From NCBI GenBank assembly GCA_029582165.1, contig CM055880.1:3720001-3784000 (forward strand): a DNA stretch of 64,000 nucleotides. The letters are read 5' to 3'. Shown here one piece after another: positions 22,393 through 32,147 of the stretch (position 1 is its first letter; each line of letters opens with the position of its first letter). Source of the stretch: Portulaca oleracea. Lineage: Eukaryota > Streptophyta > Magnoliopsida > Caryophyllales > Portulacaceae. Under the pieces are notes generated by a model, which ran no database searches, had not been told where the DNA came from, and worked only from the letters and a program-made list of their open reading frames with translations. Both the position numbers and the translations under genes were made by a program.

Positions 22393-23655
22393 TTACGCAT
22401 AGAATCTCTTGAGTTGATCCAAATTGGTCAGCTGAACATAATCCTCTCCTTCTAAATCGACCAATTTTACTGCTCCCCCCGGAAGAATTTCCTTTATAAT
22501 GTAAGGTCCCATCCAGTTGGGCCTAAACTTTCCCCTCGGGTCCTGAATAGGTGCCCTTATCTCCTTCAAAACCATATCACCCTCTCCAAGGTCTTTAGGT
22601 TTGACCTTCCTATTAAATGCCCTGGACACCCGATTTTGGTATATCTGGACATTGTGCATGGCTCTGAGCCTCCTCTCATCAACATTTACCAACTCCTCAT
22701 ATCTAGCCTTGGCCCACCGCTCTAATCGACTTTCTATGATTCGTAATGAAGGTATAGCCACTTCTATCGCAAACCGCTCCATTCCGTATACCAAATAGTA
22801 AGGTGTTGCTCCTGTGGATGTACGAATGGAAGTTCGATAACCCCATACGGCAAAGGGTAACTTATCGGGCCAGTCCTTATAAGTCGAGGCCATCTTCTCT
22901 ATGATCCTCGTGAGGTTTTTGTTAGCTGCCTCAACCGCTCCATTGGTCTGAGGCCGATATACAGATGATCTATGGTGTTGGATCTTGTATTTCGCTAACA
23001 AATCCGCTGTCTCCTTTTTGAAGTGAACTCCATTGTCACTTATCAACTCATGCGGAACCCCATAACGGCAGATTATGTTTCTAAGTATGAATTTGGCTAC
23101 GTGCTTAGAAGTTAGCTTTGCATAAGATGGCGCTTCAACCCACTTTGTGAAGTAGTCAATGGCTACAAGCACATACTCATGTCCTCCCGTTCCTTTAGGA
23201 GTGACTTTTCCTATGATATCAATGCCCCAAACAGAAAATGGCCATGGCGAGGTTAACGTAGTTAAAAATGACGGGGGTTGGTGTTGCAAGTTTGCATAGA
23301 TTTGACACTTGTAGCACCGTTTTACATAGTCGTGACAGTCAGCCTCCATAGTCGACCAGTAATATCCCATCCTTTGAACCTTCTTGGACAACATTCGTCC
23401 ATTCATATGCGGGCCACATTCTCCCCCATGAACTTCCTTTATCAAACTCTGAGCTTCACTCTGTTCTAAACAAAGAAAATTGATACCCGTATCCGTCTTC
23501 CTGTATAGTTGATCTTGGATCAAACAGTACTGTGATGATAAGAGTCTAATTGCTCTTTGCGATCTCGTAGTGGAATCTTCAGGGTAGATTCCCTTAGTAA
23601 GATATTGGTATATGTCATAATACCAACAAGTCGAATCTATCTCACAAATCTCCAA
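22393..23655 (-). CDS. Integrase of the Ogre-like element
   Basis: A 420-residue frame. An HHCC zinc-binding region lies near residues 75-115 (VHGGECGPHMNGR ... CHDYVKRCYKCQ). The catalytic D, D, E are in WGIDIIGK (about 146), LISDNGVHFKK (about 207) and NGAVEAANK (about 242), with the last two about 35 residues apart as in rve-family integrases. A basic C-terminal domain ends LTNLDQLKRFYA. It joins viral cDNA to host DNA. It is in a different frame from the RNase H reading frame and overlaps it by 14 bases. As a fragment it is intact, but it would need a frame change to be made as part of Pol. Confidence 0.9.
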   Translation of the reverse strand: MEICEIDSTCWYYDIYQYLTKGIYPEDSTTRSQRAIRLLSSQYCLIQDQLYRKTDTGINFLCLEQSEAQSLIKEVHGGECGPHMNGRMLSKKVQRMGYYWSTMEADCHDYVKRCYKCQIYANLQHQPPSFLTTLTSPWPFSVWGIDIIGKVTPKGTGGHEYVLVAIDYFTKWVEAPSYAKLTSKHVAKFILRNIICRYGVPHELISDNGVHFKKETADLLAKYKIQHHRSSVYRPQTNGAVEAANKNLTRIIEKMASTYKDWPDKLPFAVWGYRTSIRTSTGATPYYLVYGMERFAIEVAIPSLRIIESRLERWAKARYEELVNVDERRLRAMHNVQIYQNRVSRAFNRKVKPKDLGEGDMVLKEIRAPIQDPRGKFRPNWMGPYIIKEILPGGAVKLVDLEGEDYVQLTNLDQLKRFYA

Positions 23656-24712
23656 AGAGTAAACATGTAGGTTGACTCTTCTCTCTATGTTTATCTAAGA
23701 TAGACACAACTCCTCTCGGGATATTTAGCAAGGATGACAGCTTTGCTAATGCATCAGCTAACTCATTATGCTCCCGAGGTAAATAAGTGAACACTACTTG
23801 ATCAAAGTGTTCTGCTAAATCCCTTACGTAAGCTTGGTAGGGTGCCAAAGCTTCGTTCTTCACCTTCCACTTATTGCAAACCTGGTTTATTATAAGGCTC
23901 GAATCACCAAATATCCTTATGCACTTTATGTCCATTTTCACGGCAGCCTGCATGCCAATGATACACGCTTCATATTCGGCTACATTATTTGTCGCCTCAA
24001 AATCTAGCTTCACGGAAATAGGAGTATGTGCTCCTTCGGGTGAAATCAGAATGATTCCTACACCATATCCGCTTTGGTTGGAAGCTCCATCAAAATACAT
24101 TTCCCATGTTTCTTTCTGTGTTTGAAATACTTCTTCGTCGGGAAAATCTAACTTTTCTTCACTAGCCTCCTCAACAGGTAAATCTGCCAAAAAATCAGCA
24201 ACTACTCTTCCTTTTATGGCTTTTTGTGGAACAAATTGTAAGTCGAACTCCGATAACATAACCATCCACCGAGCTACTCTACTATTGACCAGTGGCTGCT
24301 CCATTAGGTATTTGAGAGGATTCATGAAGGCAGTCACATGCACGGTATGAGCAAGCATGTAGTGACGTAATTTCCTCGTTGCCCAAACTAAGGCAAGGGA
24401 CAATCTCTCAATGTTGGAGTACCGGGTCTCATATTCTAGAAACTTCTTGCTTAAGTAGTAAATTGCTCGCTCCTCGCCATCGTATCTTTGAGCTAGCATA
24501 GCCCCCATTGCCGACTCAGTGATTGTTAAGTACAACAATAAAGGCTTTTCAGGTACTGGTGGAACTAAAACAGGCGGATTAGCCAAGTACTCTTTAATCT
24601 TGTCAAAAGCTGCTTGACATTTTTCATCCCACTCAGATTTGACCCCTTTCCTCAACTTCTTGAATATAGGGTCGCAAATCATGGTTAATTTCGAAACGAA
24701 CCGGCTTATCAT
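23642..24712 (-). CDS. RNase H and archaeal-type RNase H of the Ogre-like element
   Basis: A 356-residue frame. Residues 1-150 are a Ty3-type RNase H that looks degenerate: the first catalytic Asp region reads LYLTITESAMGAMLAQ instead of L-D-A-S. Residues 205-330 form a second, complete RVT_3-type RNase H (WEMYFDGASNQSGYGVGIIL, TNNVAEYEACI, IFGDSSLIINQV, PREHNELADALAKL) with D, E, D, D visible. Loss of activity in the first copy with gain of the second is typical of the Tat lineage. The frame is cut from RT by a frame change at about 24710. Confidence 0.9.
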   Translation of the reverse strand: MISRFVSKLTMICDPIFKKLRKGVKSEWDEKCQAAFDKIKEYLANPPVLVPPVPEKPLLLYLTITESAMGAMLAQRYDGEERAIYYLSKKFLEYETRYSNIERLSLALVWATRKLRHYMLAHTVHVTAFMNPLKYLMEQPLVNSRVARWMVMLSEFDLQFVPQKAIKGRVVADFLADLPVEEASEEKLDFPDEEVFQTQKETWEMYFDGASNQSGYGVGIILISPEGAHTPISVKLDFEATNNVAEYEACIIGMQAAVKMDIKCIRIFGDSSLIINQVCNKWKVKNEALAPYQAYVRDLAEHFDQVVFTYLPREHNELADALAKLSSLLNIPRGVVSILDKHREKSQPTCLLFGDL

Positions 24713-25851
24713 CGCGATCGTCCGAGGAAACCTCTTATCTCCTTCTCTGTCTTAGGCGGTGGCATTTCCTGTATCGCCTTGATCTTTGCTGGATCAACCT
24801 CGATTCCTCTAGAGCTCACTACAAAACCTAGTAACTTGCCTGACGTTACTCCAAATGCACACTTCTGAGGGTTCAACCTCATCCCGTACTTCCGTAGCCT
24901 ATGGAAAAATCTTCTAAGGCTATCTAAGTGTGTGTCACGGTCAACGGATTTGATGATCATGTCGTCTACGTAAACCTCTGCCTCCTTATGCATCATATCA
25001 TGCAATAATGTGGTGGCTGTCCTCTGATAGGTCGCCCCTGCATTTTTCAACCCGAATGGCATCACTACATAGCAGAATGTACCCCAATGAGTGATGAACG
25101 TCGTCTTCTCCATATCCTCCTCTGCCATTTTAATCTGATTATAACCTGAATACCCATCCATGAATGAAAGAAGGGCATGCCCACAGGTATTATCCACCAA
25201 AACATCGATATGTGGTAAGGGAAAATCATCCTTCGGACTTGCCTTGTTTAAATCCCTAAAATCTACGCACATCCGAACTCTCCCATCTTTCTTCGGAACC
25301 GGGACTACATTAGCTATCCAGTGTGGATACTCTGACACCTTAATGAAGCCTACCTTCAACTGCTTCTCAACCTCCTCCTTAATCTTCAACGCCCACTCTG
25401 GTTTCATCCGCCTAAGCTTCTGTTTAACCGGTTTAGCGTCAGGGTAAAGTGGAATTCTGTGTTCAACTATTTCCCTGTCTATACCGGGCATATCTTGATA
25501 TGACCAGGCAAAGACATCTACAAATTCTCGTAAAAGAAGAGTAAAGTGCTCTTGCTCCCCGATAGTTAAAAATTTCCCAATTTTGGTTAATTTGGGCTCT
25601 TCGGGTGTACCTAGGTTTACTTCTATAGTTTCTTCAATTACAGAAATTCGATTCTCATGTTTCTCTACGGCTTTTAAAAGATCTTTAGGAATTTCTGATT
25701 CGTTTACAGCATCTTGATTATTTTCATTAGAGACAAAGCAGTTCAGGGATGAGGGATAAGAAGAGTCATAAGCAAATGAGTTCATTTCATTGAATTCAGA
25801 AACAAGAACATCAACAGACGACTCATTGCACCCTCCGTGTAGATGCAACAT
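24709..25851 (-). CDS. Reverse transcriptase of the Ogre-like element
   Basis: A 380-residue frame. RT motifs appear in order: WIANVVPVPKKDGRVRMCVD, LNKASPKDDFPLPHID, FITHWGTFCYVVMPFGLKNA, and the active site AEVYVDDMIIKS at about residue 293. RGIEVDPAKIKAIQEMPPPK follows. The frame ends at FLGRSR, where a substitution or indel near 24710 moves the reading frame. The N-terminal 70 residues overlap the Gag-Pro frame (25782-25851) in another phase. In Ogre elements the gag-pro to RT junction is known to be bridged by splicing, so this junction may be natural. Confidence 0.9.
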   Translation of the reverse strand: MLHLHGGCNESSVDVLVSEFNEMNSFAYDSSYPSSLNCFVSNENNQDAVNESEIPKDLLKAVEKHENRISVIEETIEVNLGTPEEPKLTKIGKFLTIGEQEHFTLLLREFVDVFAWSYQDMPGIDREIVEHRIPLYPDAKPVKQKLRRMKPEWALKIKEEVEKQLKVGFIKVSEYPHWIANVVPVPKKDGRVRMCVDFRDLNKASPKDDFPLPHIDVLVDNTCGHALLSFMDGYSGYNQIKMAEEDMEKTTFITHWGTFCYVVMPFGLKNAGATYQRTATTLLHDMMHKEAEVYVDDMIIKSVDRDTHLDSLRRFFHRLRKYGMRLNPQKCAFGVTSGKLLGFVVSSRGIEVDPAKIKAIQEMPPPKTEKEIRGFLGRSR

Positions 25852-28800
25852 CGATTAAGCTTAAAACCTGACTCTAAGATAGACTCAGAAAATGGAACAA
25901 CAACAGGATTGACACTAGACTCTAACCCAAGCACTGATTCTCCTAAAGCTAAAACAAACTCCTTGTCTCCTTTGGTCGATACCCAGGTAACTTGCTTGGT
26001 TTCCTGACCCCATGTAGCGATGAGCTTAGTAGGATCGAAATCCATGCTTGATAGGGCCAAGGAAAGCGCTTCTACGGGTTTATCCTCTTTTTGTGCCTCT
26101 TGACCAAATAGCATTCCAAAGATGTTACTCCCTGCTAGATGAGTCCATTCTAGTGGGGTCCTGTTCTCCCTCGCCGGTGTGAACAATTCCTCCTCGAGTA
26201 GCATGCAGTCGTTGAAGATCTCTAAGCCTGGAACTAAAATGCCCCTGCTCTTCAAATAGTAGGGCTCCGAAAAACCAAAGTAATGGAAATGATCACCTTC
26301 CCTCATGAACTGGCCATTAAGTGTGAGTGGATACGGCTTTATGCTATAAAGCGGTATTGGCTCACCTTTCCTAATTCTCCTGACCTTCTTAGCTAATCTC
26401 CTCTCTTCCTCTGTTGGAATGTAGCCTAAACCAAAGTAGTAGCTCCCTCCTTGAGTCAAGGGAAAAGATGTAGGCCCTTGAGCTCTTCTTCCCAAAGGTA
26501 AACCGGGAAAGTATCCATGTCGCTTCAAAATTGCGTTCACCTTCCTGTTGGAATAAGGATCGAAGTCCAAGGGTGCTTCTTCCTTCTCCAAGGTAGCTAC
26601 GATATCAAAATGATGGAACTCCTCGTCCTTGGAGTTGTGTTCTACCTCAATCATAGGTTTCTTTGAAGTGATCACAGCTGCTAACTCCTCTCCTTTGACT
26701 GTTACCACCTGCCCCTTAACCATCATCTTCACCTTCTGGTGTAGAGTAGATGACACCGCTTGTTGTGCGTGCAACCAAGGGCGTCCTAACAACAGGTTAA
26801 ATGATGCCGGAATGTCTAACACCAAGAACTCGACATTGCTAGAAATTGTATCCATAGTAATCGGTAACAAAATTGAACCCAAAATTCGTCTAGGAGTGTT
26901 GTCGTAGGCCCTAAGTTGAATGGCCTGCTGGGTAAGCTGATGGGATTGAATTCCCAGCTTCTGTGCCGTCCTCCATGGACAAATGTTCACCGCCGATCCG
27001 TTGTCCACCAATACTAAGGGTATCACCTTACTAGCGCATCCAACGGTCAAGTATAAGGCCTTGTTGTGTGCAAGACCTTCCTTAGGTAAATCCTCATCAC
27101 CAAAGGTTATAGTACTCCTACCAGATGTGACAAAAGATACTATTTCCTCGGGTGTAGTTTCAGGTGACACTTCCAACTTGCTCAAAGCCTCGATCAGGGC
27201 TTGCCTGTGCTTTCGTGAAGCCGCCAACAATTGCCATACCGTAACATCCATCTTCAATCTCTTCAACTGCTTTAACATCAAATCTTCCTCCGGAACGGGG
27301 ACCACCATCTCTCCTACCTTCTCCTTCCCTTTGTCTTGAGGTTGGACTTGGGAAGGGCCTCCTTGATGATTATGGCGCCCCGACCTTGTTAGGAAAGTAA
27401 CATCCGGAGTTTTGACGCATCCGGATTTTGCTGTTCCCCAAAAGTCCTCGTCTCCATCAGAATCCCAAAAGCTGTCTGCGGCCTTCTCAACATGAGGCTC
27501 ACCATAGACATCTTCTTCATCACTAACCCATAGACCGTTGACTTCGTGGTCCTCCGTGAAGTAACGCGTGATGTAAGTTGACTTCTTTGCATCAGTAATG
27601 AAATCCGAGGGATCCCACTCGCATTCCTCAAACACAGCGTGTATATGCAGTGTACCTAATGGATTGTTTGTGTTGCTAGGATTTTGTGCTGCCTTCGGTA
27701 AGGGTAATTGATTTGATCTGAACATCTCCTCCATCCTGTTCTTCAAAGTAAAACACTGCTCGGTATCATGCCCTCGAGCCCTATGGTACTTGCAGAACCT
27801 TCCGGCATCCCAGTTCCGTGGCTTCTCTTTTGGCTCCGGCCTTAAGTCAGGAAGAGTAATCATTCCCTTGTTTAAGAGACGCTCTAAAGCTTGAGCGTAC
27901 GTAGTGTCTATAGGGGTGTATTCAGTGTAGCGTTGTAGGGCATTCACTTCATTCCCCTTGTTATTGGATGCCGATGGGCCAGCCGACTTCCTGTTAGTAT
28001 AGGTGTTCTTCCAGCCCCCAGTTGCAACGCCTTTAGCAAACTCACTTTCTATCTTGGTCCCAGCCAGTCTTAATGTAGCGAAATCTTTAAGGGGTTGAAA
28101 CCTCAAATGAGCGTTGTATGACGGTTGCAAACTTCGAATTAGCATGTCTACTTGGTGCTCTTCAGATGGTCGGTCCACCATTTGAGCTGCCTTTGATCTC
28201 CACCGAGTAAAGTAGTCGGAGAAAGATTCTTTCTCCTCTTGCTTCACTAATTCTATGTCCCTTAGAGTGACTGGCATGTCTACATTGTAGGAGTACTGAT
28301 GTAAGAACTCCTTGCAAAGCAAACTCCATTGTGTAGTCTTGGCCGGACTGAGAGTGTTGTACCATTTCATAACATCTGGACCCAAAGTCCAAGGAAAAAT
28401 AATGTGATAGATGTCTTCCTCTACTCCCTTCAATGTCATAGCCCCTAGAAAGTTCCTCACATGCTGATGAGGGCTCTCAACACCGTGGAACTTAATGTCT
28501 GGCATGTTGAACTTAGGGGGAAGCCTTCCCCGAGGCACCGGTGTAAAACCGACATCATCCATAAATTGGTTGTTGAACAAAGTAGATTCCTTCAACATCT
28601 GCTCGATGCGATCTAGTCTCGAGTTTGAAATCCCGTGGACTGATCCATCCTTCTCTCTACCAGACTGTTCTACTTCACCCGTAGGAGGATTCTTCACGTT
28701 TGAGTTTTTGGCCTCTTCCATAGCATGAATAACGGCATCGATTCTCTGGTTCTGCGCTTCTAGCTGAGCGTTCATCGAAACTTGCATGTTTAGAATCACA

Positions 28801-29045
28801 TTGGTTAACTGTTCCAAGTCAGTATTTGGAGCTGGTGGTGGTGGTGGAACGGCTTCCTCCCCAGCATCACTGTGTGGTTGACCCCCGCTGACGTCATCAT
28901 TTGGGTTTGACATGTTTTCAGATGGATCGATCACTAAACTCTCAACGACTCCCTCAGATGCTCCTTCGTCAGTCGCCTCTGGATTGGTTATCTCAGATGA
29001 TACCCGGTCTTCGTTACTATCGTAATGAATGTCGAAAGTTTCCAA
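25782..29045 (-). CDS. Gag-protease polyprotein of the Ogre-like element
   Basis: An uninterrupted 1087-residue frame. The N-terminal 170 residues are acidic with a Pro run. A Retrotrans_gag domain follows (about 190-340; LPPKFNMPDIKFHG, FPWTLGPDVMKWYN). The knuckle CKYHRARGHDTEQC (near 420) is of the CX2HX4HX4C form common in Tat elements. The aspartic protease has VLVDNGSAVNICP near 679 (D-N-G) and LLLGRPWLH. A Gly-rich, G-patch-like stretch lies near 850-875 (HGYFPGLPLGRRAQG, YYFGLGYIP). The start is the first Met after a long leader. The frame length and lack of stops suggest recent insertion. Confidence 0.92.
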   Translation of the reverse strand: METFDIHYDSNEDRVSSEITNPEATDEGASEGVVESLVIDPSENMSNPNDDVSGGQPHSDAGEEAVPPPPPAPNTDLEQLTNVILNMQVSMNAQLEAQNQRIDAVIHAMEEAKNSNVKNPPTGEVEQSGREKDGSVHGISNSRLDRIEQMLKESTLFNNQFMDDVGFTPVPRGRLPPKFNMPDIKFHGVESPHQHVRNFLGAMTLKGVEEDIYHIIFPWTLGPDVMKWYNTLSPAKTTQWSLLCKEFLHQYSYNVDMPVTLRDIELVKQEEKESFSDYFTRWRSKAAQMVDRPSEEHQVDMLIRSLQPSYNAHLRFQPLKDFATLRLAGTKIESEFAKGVATGGWKNTYTNRKSAGPSASNNKGNEVNALQRYTEYTPIDTTYAQALERLLNKGMITLPDLRPEPKEKPRNWDAGRFCKYHRARGHDTEQCFTLKNRMEEMFRSNQLPLPKAAQNPSNTNNPLGTLHIHAVFEECEWDPSDFITDAKKSTYITRYFTEDHEVNGLWVSDEEDVYGEPHVEKAADSFWDSDGDEDFWGTAKSGCVKTPDVTFLTRSGRHNHQGGPSQVQPQDKGKEKVGEMVVPVPEEDLMLKQLKRLKMDVTVWQLLAASRKHRQALIEALSKLEVSPETTPEEIVSFVTSGRSTITFGDEDLPKEGLAHNKALYLTVGCASKVIPLVLVDNGSAVNICPWRTAQKLGIQSHQLTQQAIQLRAYDNTPRRILGSILLPITMDTISSNVEFLVLDIPASFNLLLGRPWLHAQQAVSSTLHQKVKMMVKGQVVTVKGEELAAVITSKKPMIEVEHNSKDEEFHHFDIVATLEKEEAPLDFDPYSNRKVNAILKRHGYFPGLPLGRRAQGPTSFPLTQGGSYYFGLGYIPTEEERRLAKKVRRIRKGEPIPLYSIKPYPLTLNGQFMREGDHFHYFGFSEPYYLKSRGILVPGLEIFNDCMLLEEELFTPARENRTPLEWTHLAGSNIFGMLFGQEAQKEDKPVEALSLALSSMDFDPTKLIATWGQETKQVTWVSTKGDKEFVLALGESVLGLESSVNPVVVPFSESILESGFKLNRCCIYTEGAMSRLLMFLFLNSMK

Positions 29046-30430
29046 ACGCCCGGTTTCGTCCCGTTGATAAACTCGAAACCAACCTATCCTGTCCTGAAAA
29101 GGTGGAGGAATTCAAAGACTCAGCTCGACGCTTTCCTAAGACACAATATGCAATGAATGAAGAATTCTATTCGAACTCCGAATAATCGAACTAAAGCTCG
29201 AGACTATAGGCGAAGTCCAAATAAAGCTCTTATGCAAAATGGTGACTCACGCCCGAGATCATATGTTTAAACCTTACCGGACCGAATCCAAAAGAACTCA
29301 AGTCTCTCATAAGGGTTAAACATATCAATCAACCGGACTAACCCGACTAGAAACTCATTTGGATTGTACAAAAGAGTAGACTCACTCACAAAATCCGCTT
29401 GAATCTTGTGAGGCCCGACATCTTTATATAGTCCAAATGCATTTCCGACCAACTCATGAAGACTTATGCTAAAAAGACAAAAAAACGAAAAGAAGAAAGA
29501 AAGGAAAAAAAAACTAAACTCAAGCAAAACTCCGAGAAAACCAAAATTTGGGTCCAGCAGGTACCGAGCCCCTGGAATCCGCGCGGACCCACTGGGCCTA
29601 AGCCCTAGCGAGGTCTACGCGGATTTCCCGAGCTCAAGGCTCCCGCCATGCCCAAATCAAGGCACCTCAAAACAAAAGAGGAAAAAAAAACTAAAAAAAA
29701 AAGCATTAATTTGAGAAAAGAAAAGAAAAAATAAACGGGAATTTGGACCACATGTGGCCCGGCCCAACCTGGGATCCGCGCGGATCCCCTGGTCCTGAGC
29801 CACATGTGGGCCAAATTCCGAGCCCAGACAACGCCTCACCTCAAATTAGACCAGCCAGTAGCCGAGCTTCACAGAAATCCGCGCGGATTTCTGGGCTCGA
29901 GACCACTGTCGGGCCTAATCCGAGGTCTGACACAAAAACAAAAACCTAAAAAAAAAACTTCACTTTTTTTTTTTTACTTTTTCCCTAAACATTACTGCAT
30001 GGTCTTGGGTTCAAGGAATGTAAAGATCACATAGCATACATATGCAGTTCTGCCCTAACCGAGGCACTATGTTTAGAGGTTAAGAGTTGGTTCACTAACG
30101 CCTCCTAAACTCGTGTCCCGGGTATTTGGTCTCCATGGGGTGCATGGAAGGTTAATACCCCCGGGTTGCTCCTTTTAATCAAATGGATTAAGGAGTATGG
30201 CACGAGGGGAAAAAACAACCACCTGCTCGGTGAAGGTCTAAGTGAACCCACCTGAGTTGAATGGTTAAAGTTTTTCCCAAAATGGTAAATTTTGGATATA
30301 TCCTAAACGGTACCTTGTGTGCCCAACAAAAGGGGAAGGCCCGTGAGATGCAAAAATGCCTAAGGAAAATGTGACAACTTTTTTTTTTTTAAAAAAAAAA
30401 CCCGACTTTTCTAGTTTTTACCCTCTTATA
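29046..30430 (-). other. 5' leader of the Ogre-like element
   Basis: Non-coding between PBS and gag. It contains palindromes at 29576 (imperfect), 29771-29788 (perfect, GGG/CCC arms) and 29872-29893 (perfect, CAGAA/TTCTG arms), then a poly-T/A stretch near 30370-30410. No upstream ORF1, which many Ogre elements have here, is visible on the minus strand. Confidence 0.6.
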
Positions 30431-30450
30431 AGTCCCCAGTGGAGTCGCCA
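30431..30450 (-). other. Primer binding site, tRNA-Arg type
   Basis: The minus strand reads TGGCGACTCCACTGGGGACT one base after the LTR end at 30452. This is the PBS described for Ogre elements. Confidence 0.92.
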
Positions 30451-30451
30451 C

Positions 30452-32142
30452 TGTAGGGCCCGCGTCCCGGAGGGCACGGTCCCCCACGGAAGGTCGAGTC
30501 GACGTAGGGTTGCTTATTTGGTTTAAGAGGTGAGACACGATAAAACTAAAAAATGAATAAATAAAAAAATAAAAAGTTTGTCAAAAGAAAATAAAAAAAA
30601 AAAGAAAAGAAAAGAAGAAAGCCGAAAGAACAAAAGAATAAAAAAAAAATGGACGGAGCCTATTAGGCCGGATCCACGCGGATCCGGGCCCGGCTTAGTG
30701 AAAAAAAAAACTCGGTTTTCTTAAAAAAACGAAAGGAAAGAAAAAAGAGAAAAAAAAAACGCAAAACGGGTCGGACTGATCCGGATCCGCGCGGATCCGG
30801 ATCCTTTTCAGACTCAAAACAAAAACCAAAAGTAAATGGAGCCTGCGCGGATCTTGGATCCCTTTGGGCCAAAACTCCACCTGGATTCACGCGGATCCGG
30901 TTCTGTTTTGGCCCAAGTGGTATCCGGATCCGCGCGGATCCAAATAAAACTAGGTTAAAAACGAGAGAAAAAAAGAAGAAAGGAAAAAAACCAAGAGAAA
31001 GAGAAAAAAAAAAAAACAAAACGGGCCACAAAGCCTGGATCCGCGCGGATCCAGTGCTTGCCCGAGCCAAAGGCTTTTGTTTTTTGTTTTCGGTAAAAAA
31101 GATAAAAAAAAAGGTAGAGTCGCCAGTTAATTTTAAAAACGGTAAAATTAACAAAAACCAAAATAAAAGGAAAGACTCCGGTCTCGAACCAAGAAAACGG
31201 GTCCGGGGGTAAAGAAGCTTCAGTGAGGTTGCCTTGCACCACAAGCGGCCTATACTAAGTCGAGTATTAAAAAAAAGAACTAAATAAAAGTCGTCGCAAT
31301 TTGAATGAAAATCATGCAATTTGCACGGAAATAATATAAAAGTTCAACGAACAAACAAAATAAAAAAAAAAAAAATTACATCGGGCGGGGCGTATCGACT
31401 ACATTATTACAATTTTTATGAAATAAAACTAAATACAATAAAAAAGGAAAGAAAACGAGAAAGGAAAAGAAAAAAAAAAAACGGGTTATACCAGATCGGC
31501 GCAGATCTGGTAGATGATAGGTCGTCGGAAACGGATTCGGGTTAGAGGCGGCGGTGGATTTGGATTCCGATAAGCCGAAGATGTGGAAGTAGCGAGGAAT
31601 CCGCGCGGATTCCAGGATGTCTCGCCGAAAAATGTATGGTCAAGTTGCCCAAAATTACCCCCCGAGTACCGAAAAAACCAACCCCAAATAAGGATCCGCG
31701 CGGATCCTTATATAGCCATGGGGAAAAGGTCGGTCATCGCAATCACGGCGGTTTTCGTAAATCGCTACGGACCCCGGGCAACTGCCGGCGGTTGGGCGGT
31801 TTTCGGTAACCGGCGTAACCGTTGATTAACCGCTATTAACCGTCAAATTTGACCGGATCCGCGCGACCCTGTGACCCGATACCAAAGCCGGATCCGCGCC
31901 AACCTATAAGGCCGGGTCGAACGGGATCCGCGCAATCCTGATGGGCCGGGTCGAGCAGAATCCGCGCCAACCCCTAGGTTTTGGCCCAATTGAATCCGCG
32001 CCAGCCCACGTTTGAGCCCAAAGCCTGATTTGATGCGTGCTGGCTATCTGCTATTTTGGCCCAAAACATCATATTCGCTTGAATTTTATTTCCGATCCCG
32101 GGAATGCTGAAAAATCCGATAGACCCATTTTTGGTGTCTACA
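30452..32142 (-). repeat. 5' LTR of the Ogre-like element
   Basis: It matches 12500-14272 with few substitutions. Insertions and deletions concentrate at 31735-31800, beside the promoter. The perfect 20-bp promoter palindrome is at 31690-31709 and the TATA box just beyond it. Confidence 0.95.
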
Positions 32143-32147
32143 GAAAG

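Larger units (their letters stand above)
12500..32142 (-). mobile_element. Tat/Ogre-like giant Ty3/gypsy retrotransposon with antisense genes
   Basis: The element is 19,643 bp. LTRs are at 12500-14272 and 30452-32142. The TSD GAAAG lies at 12495-12499 and 32143-32147. The PBS is TGGCGACTCCACTGGGGACT (tRNA-Arg type, used by Ogre). The gene order on minus is gag-protease, RT, RNase H, archaeal-type RNase H, integrase; the second RNase H is a hallmark of the Tat lineage. Between integrase and the 3' LTR are about 8 kb with two plus-strand, intron-containing ORFs. Antisense extra ORFs are known in some Tat-lineage elements such as Retand and Grande. Frame breaks in pol suggest the copy is inactive. 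Confidence 0.95.
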
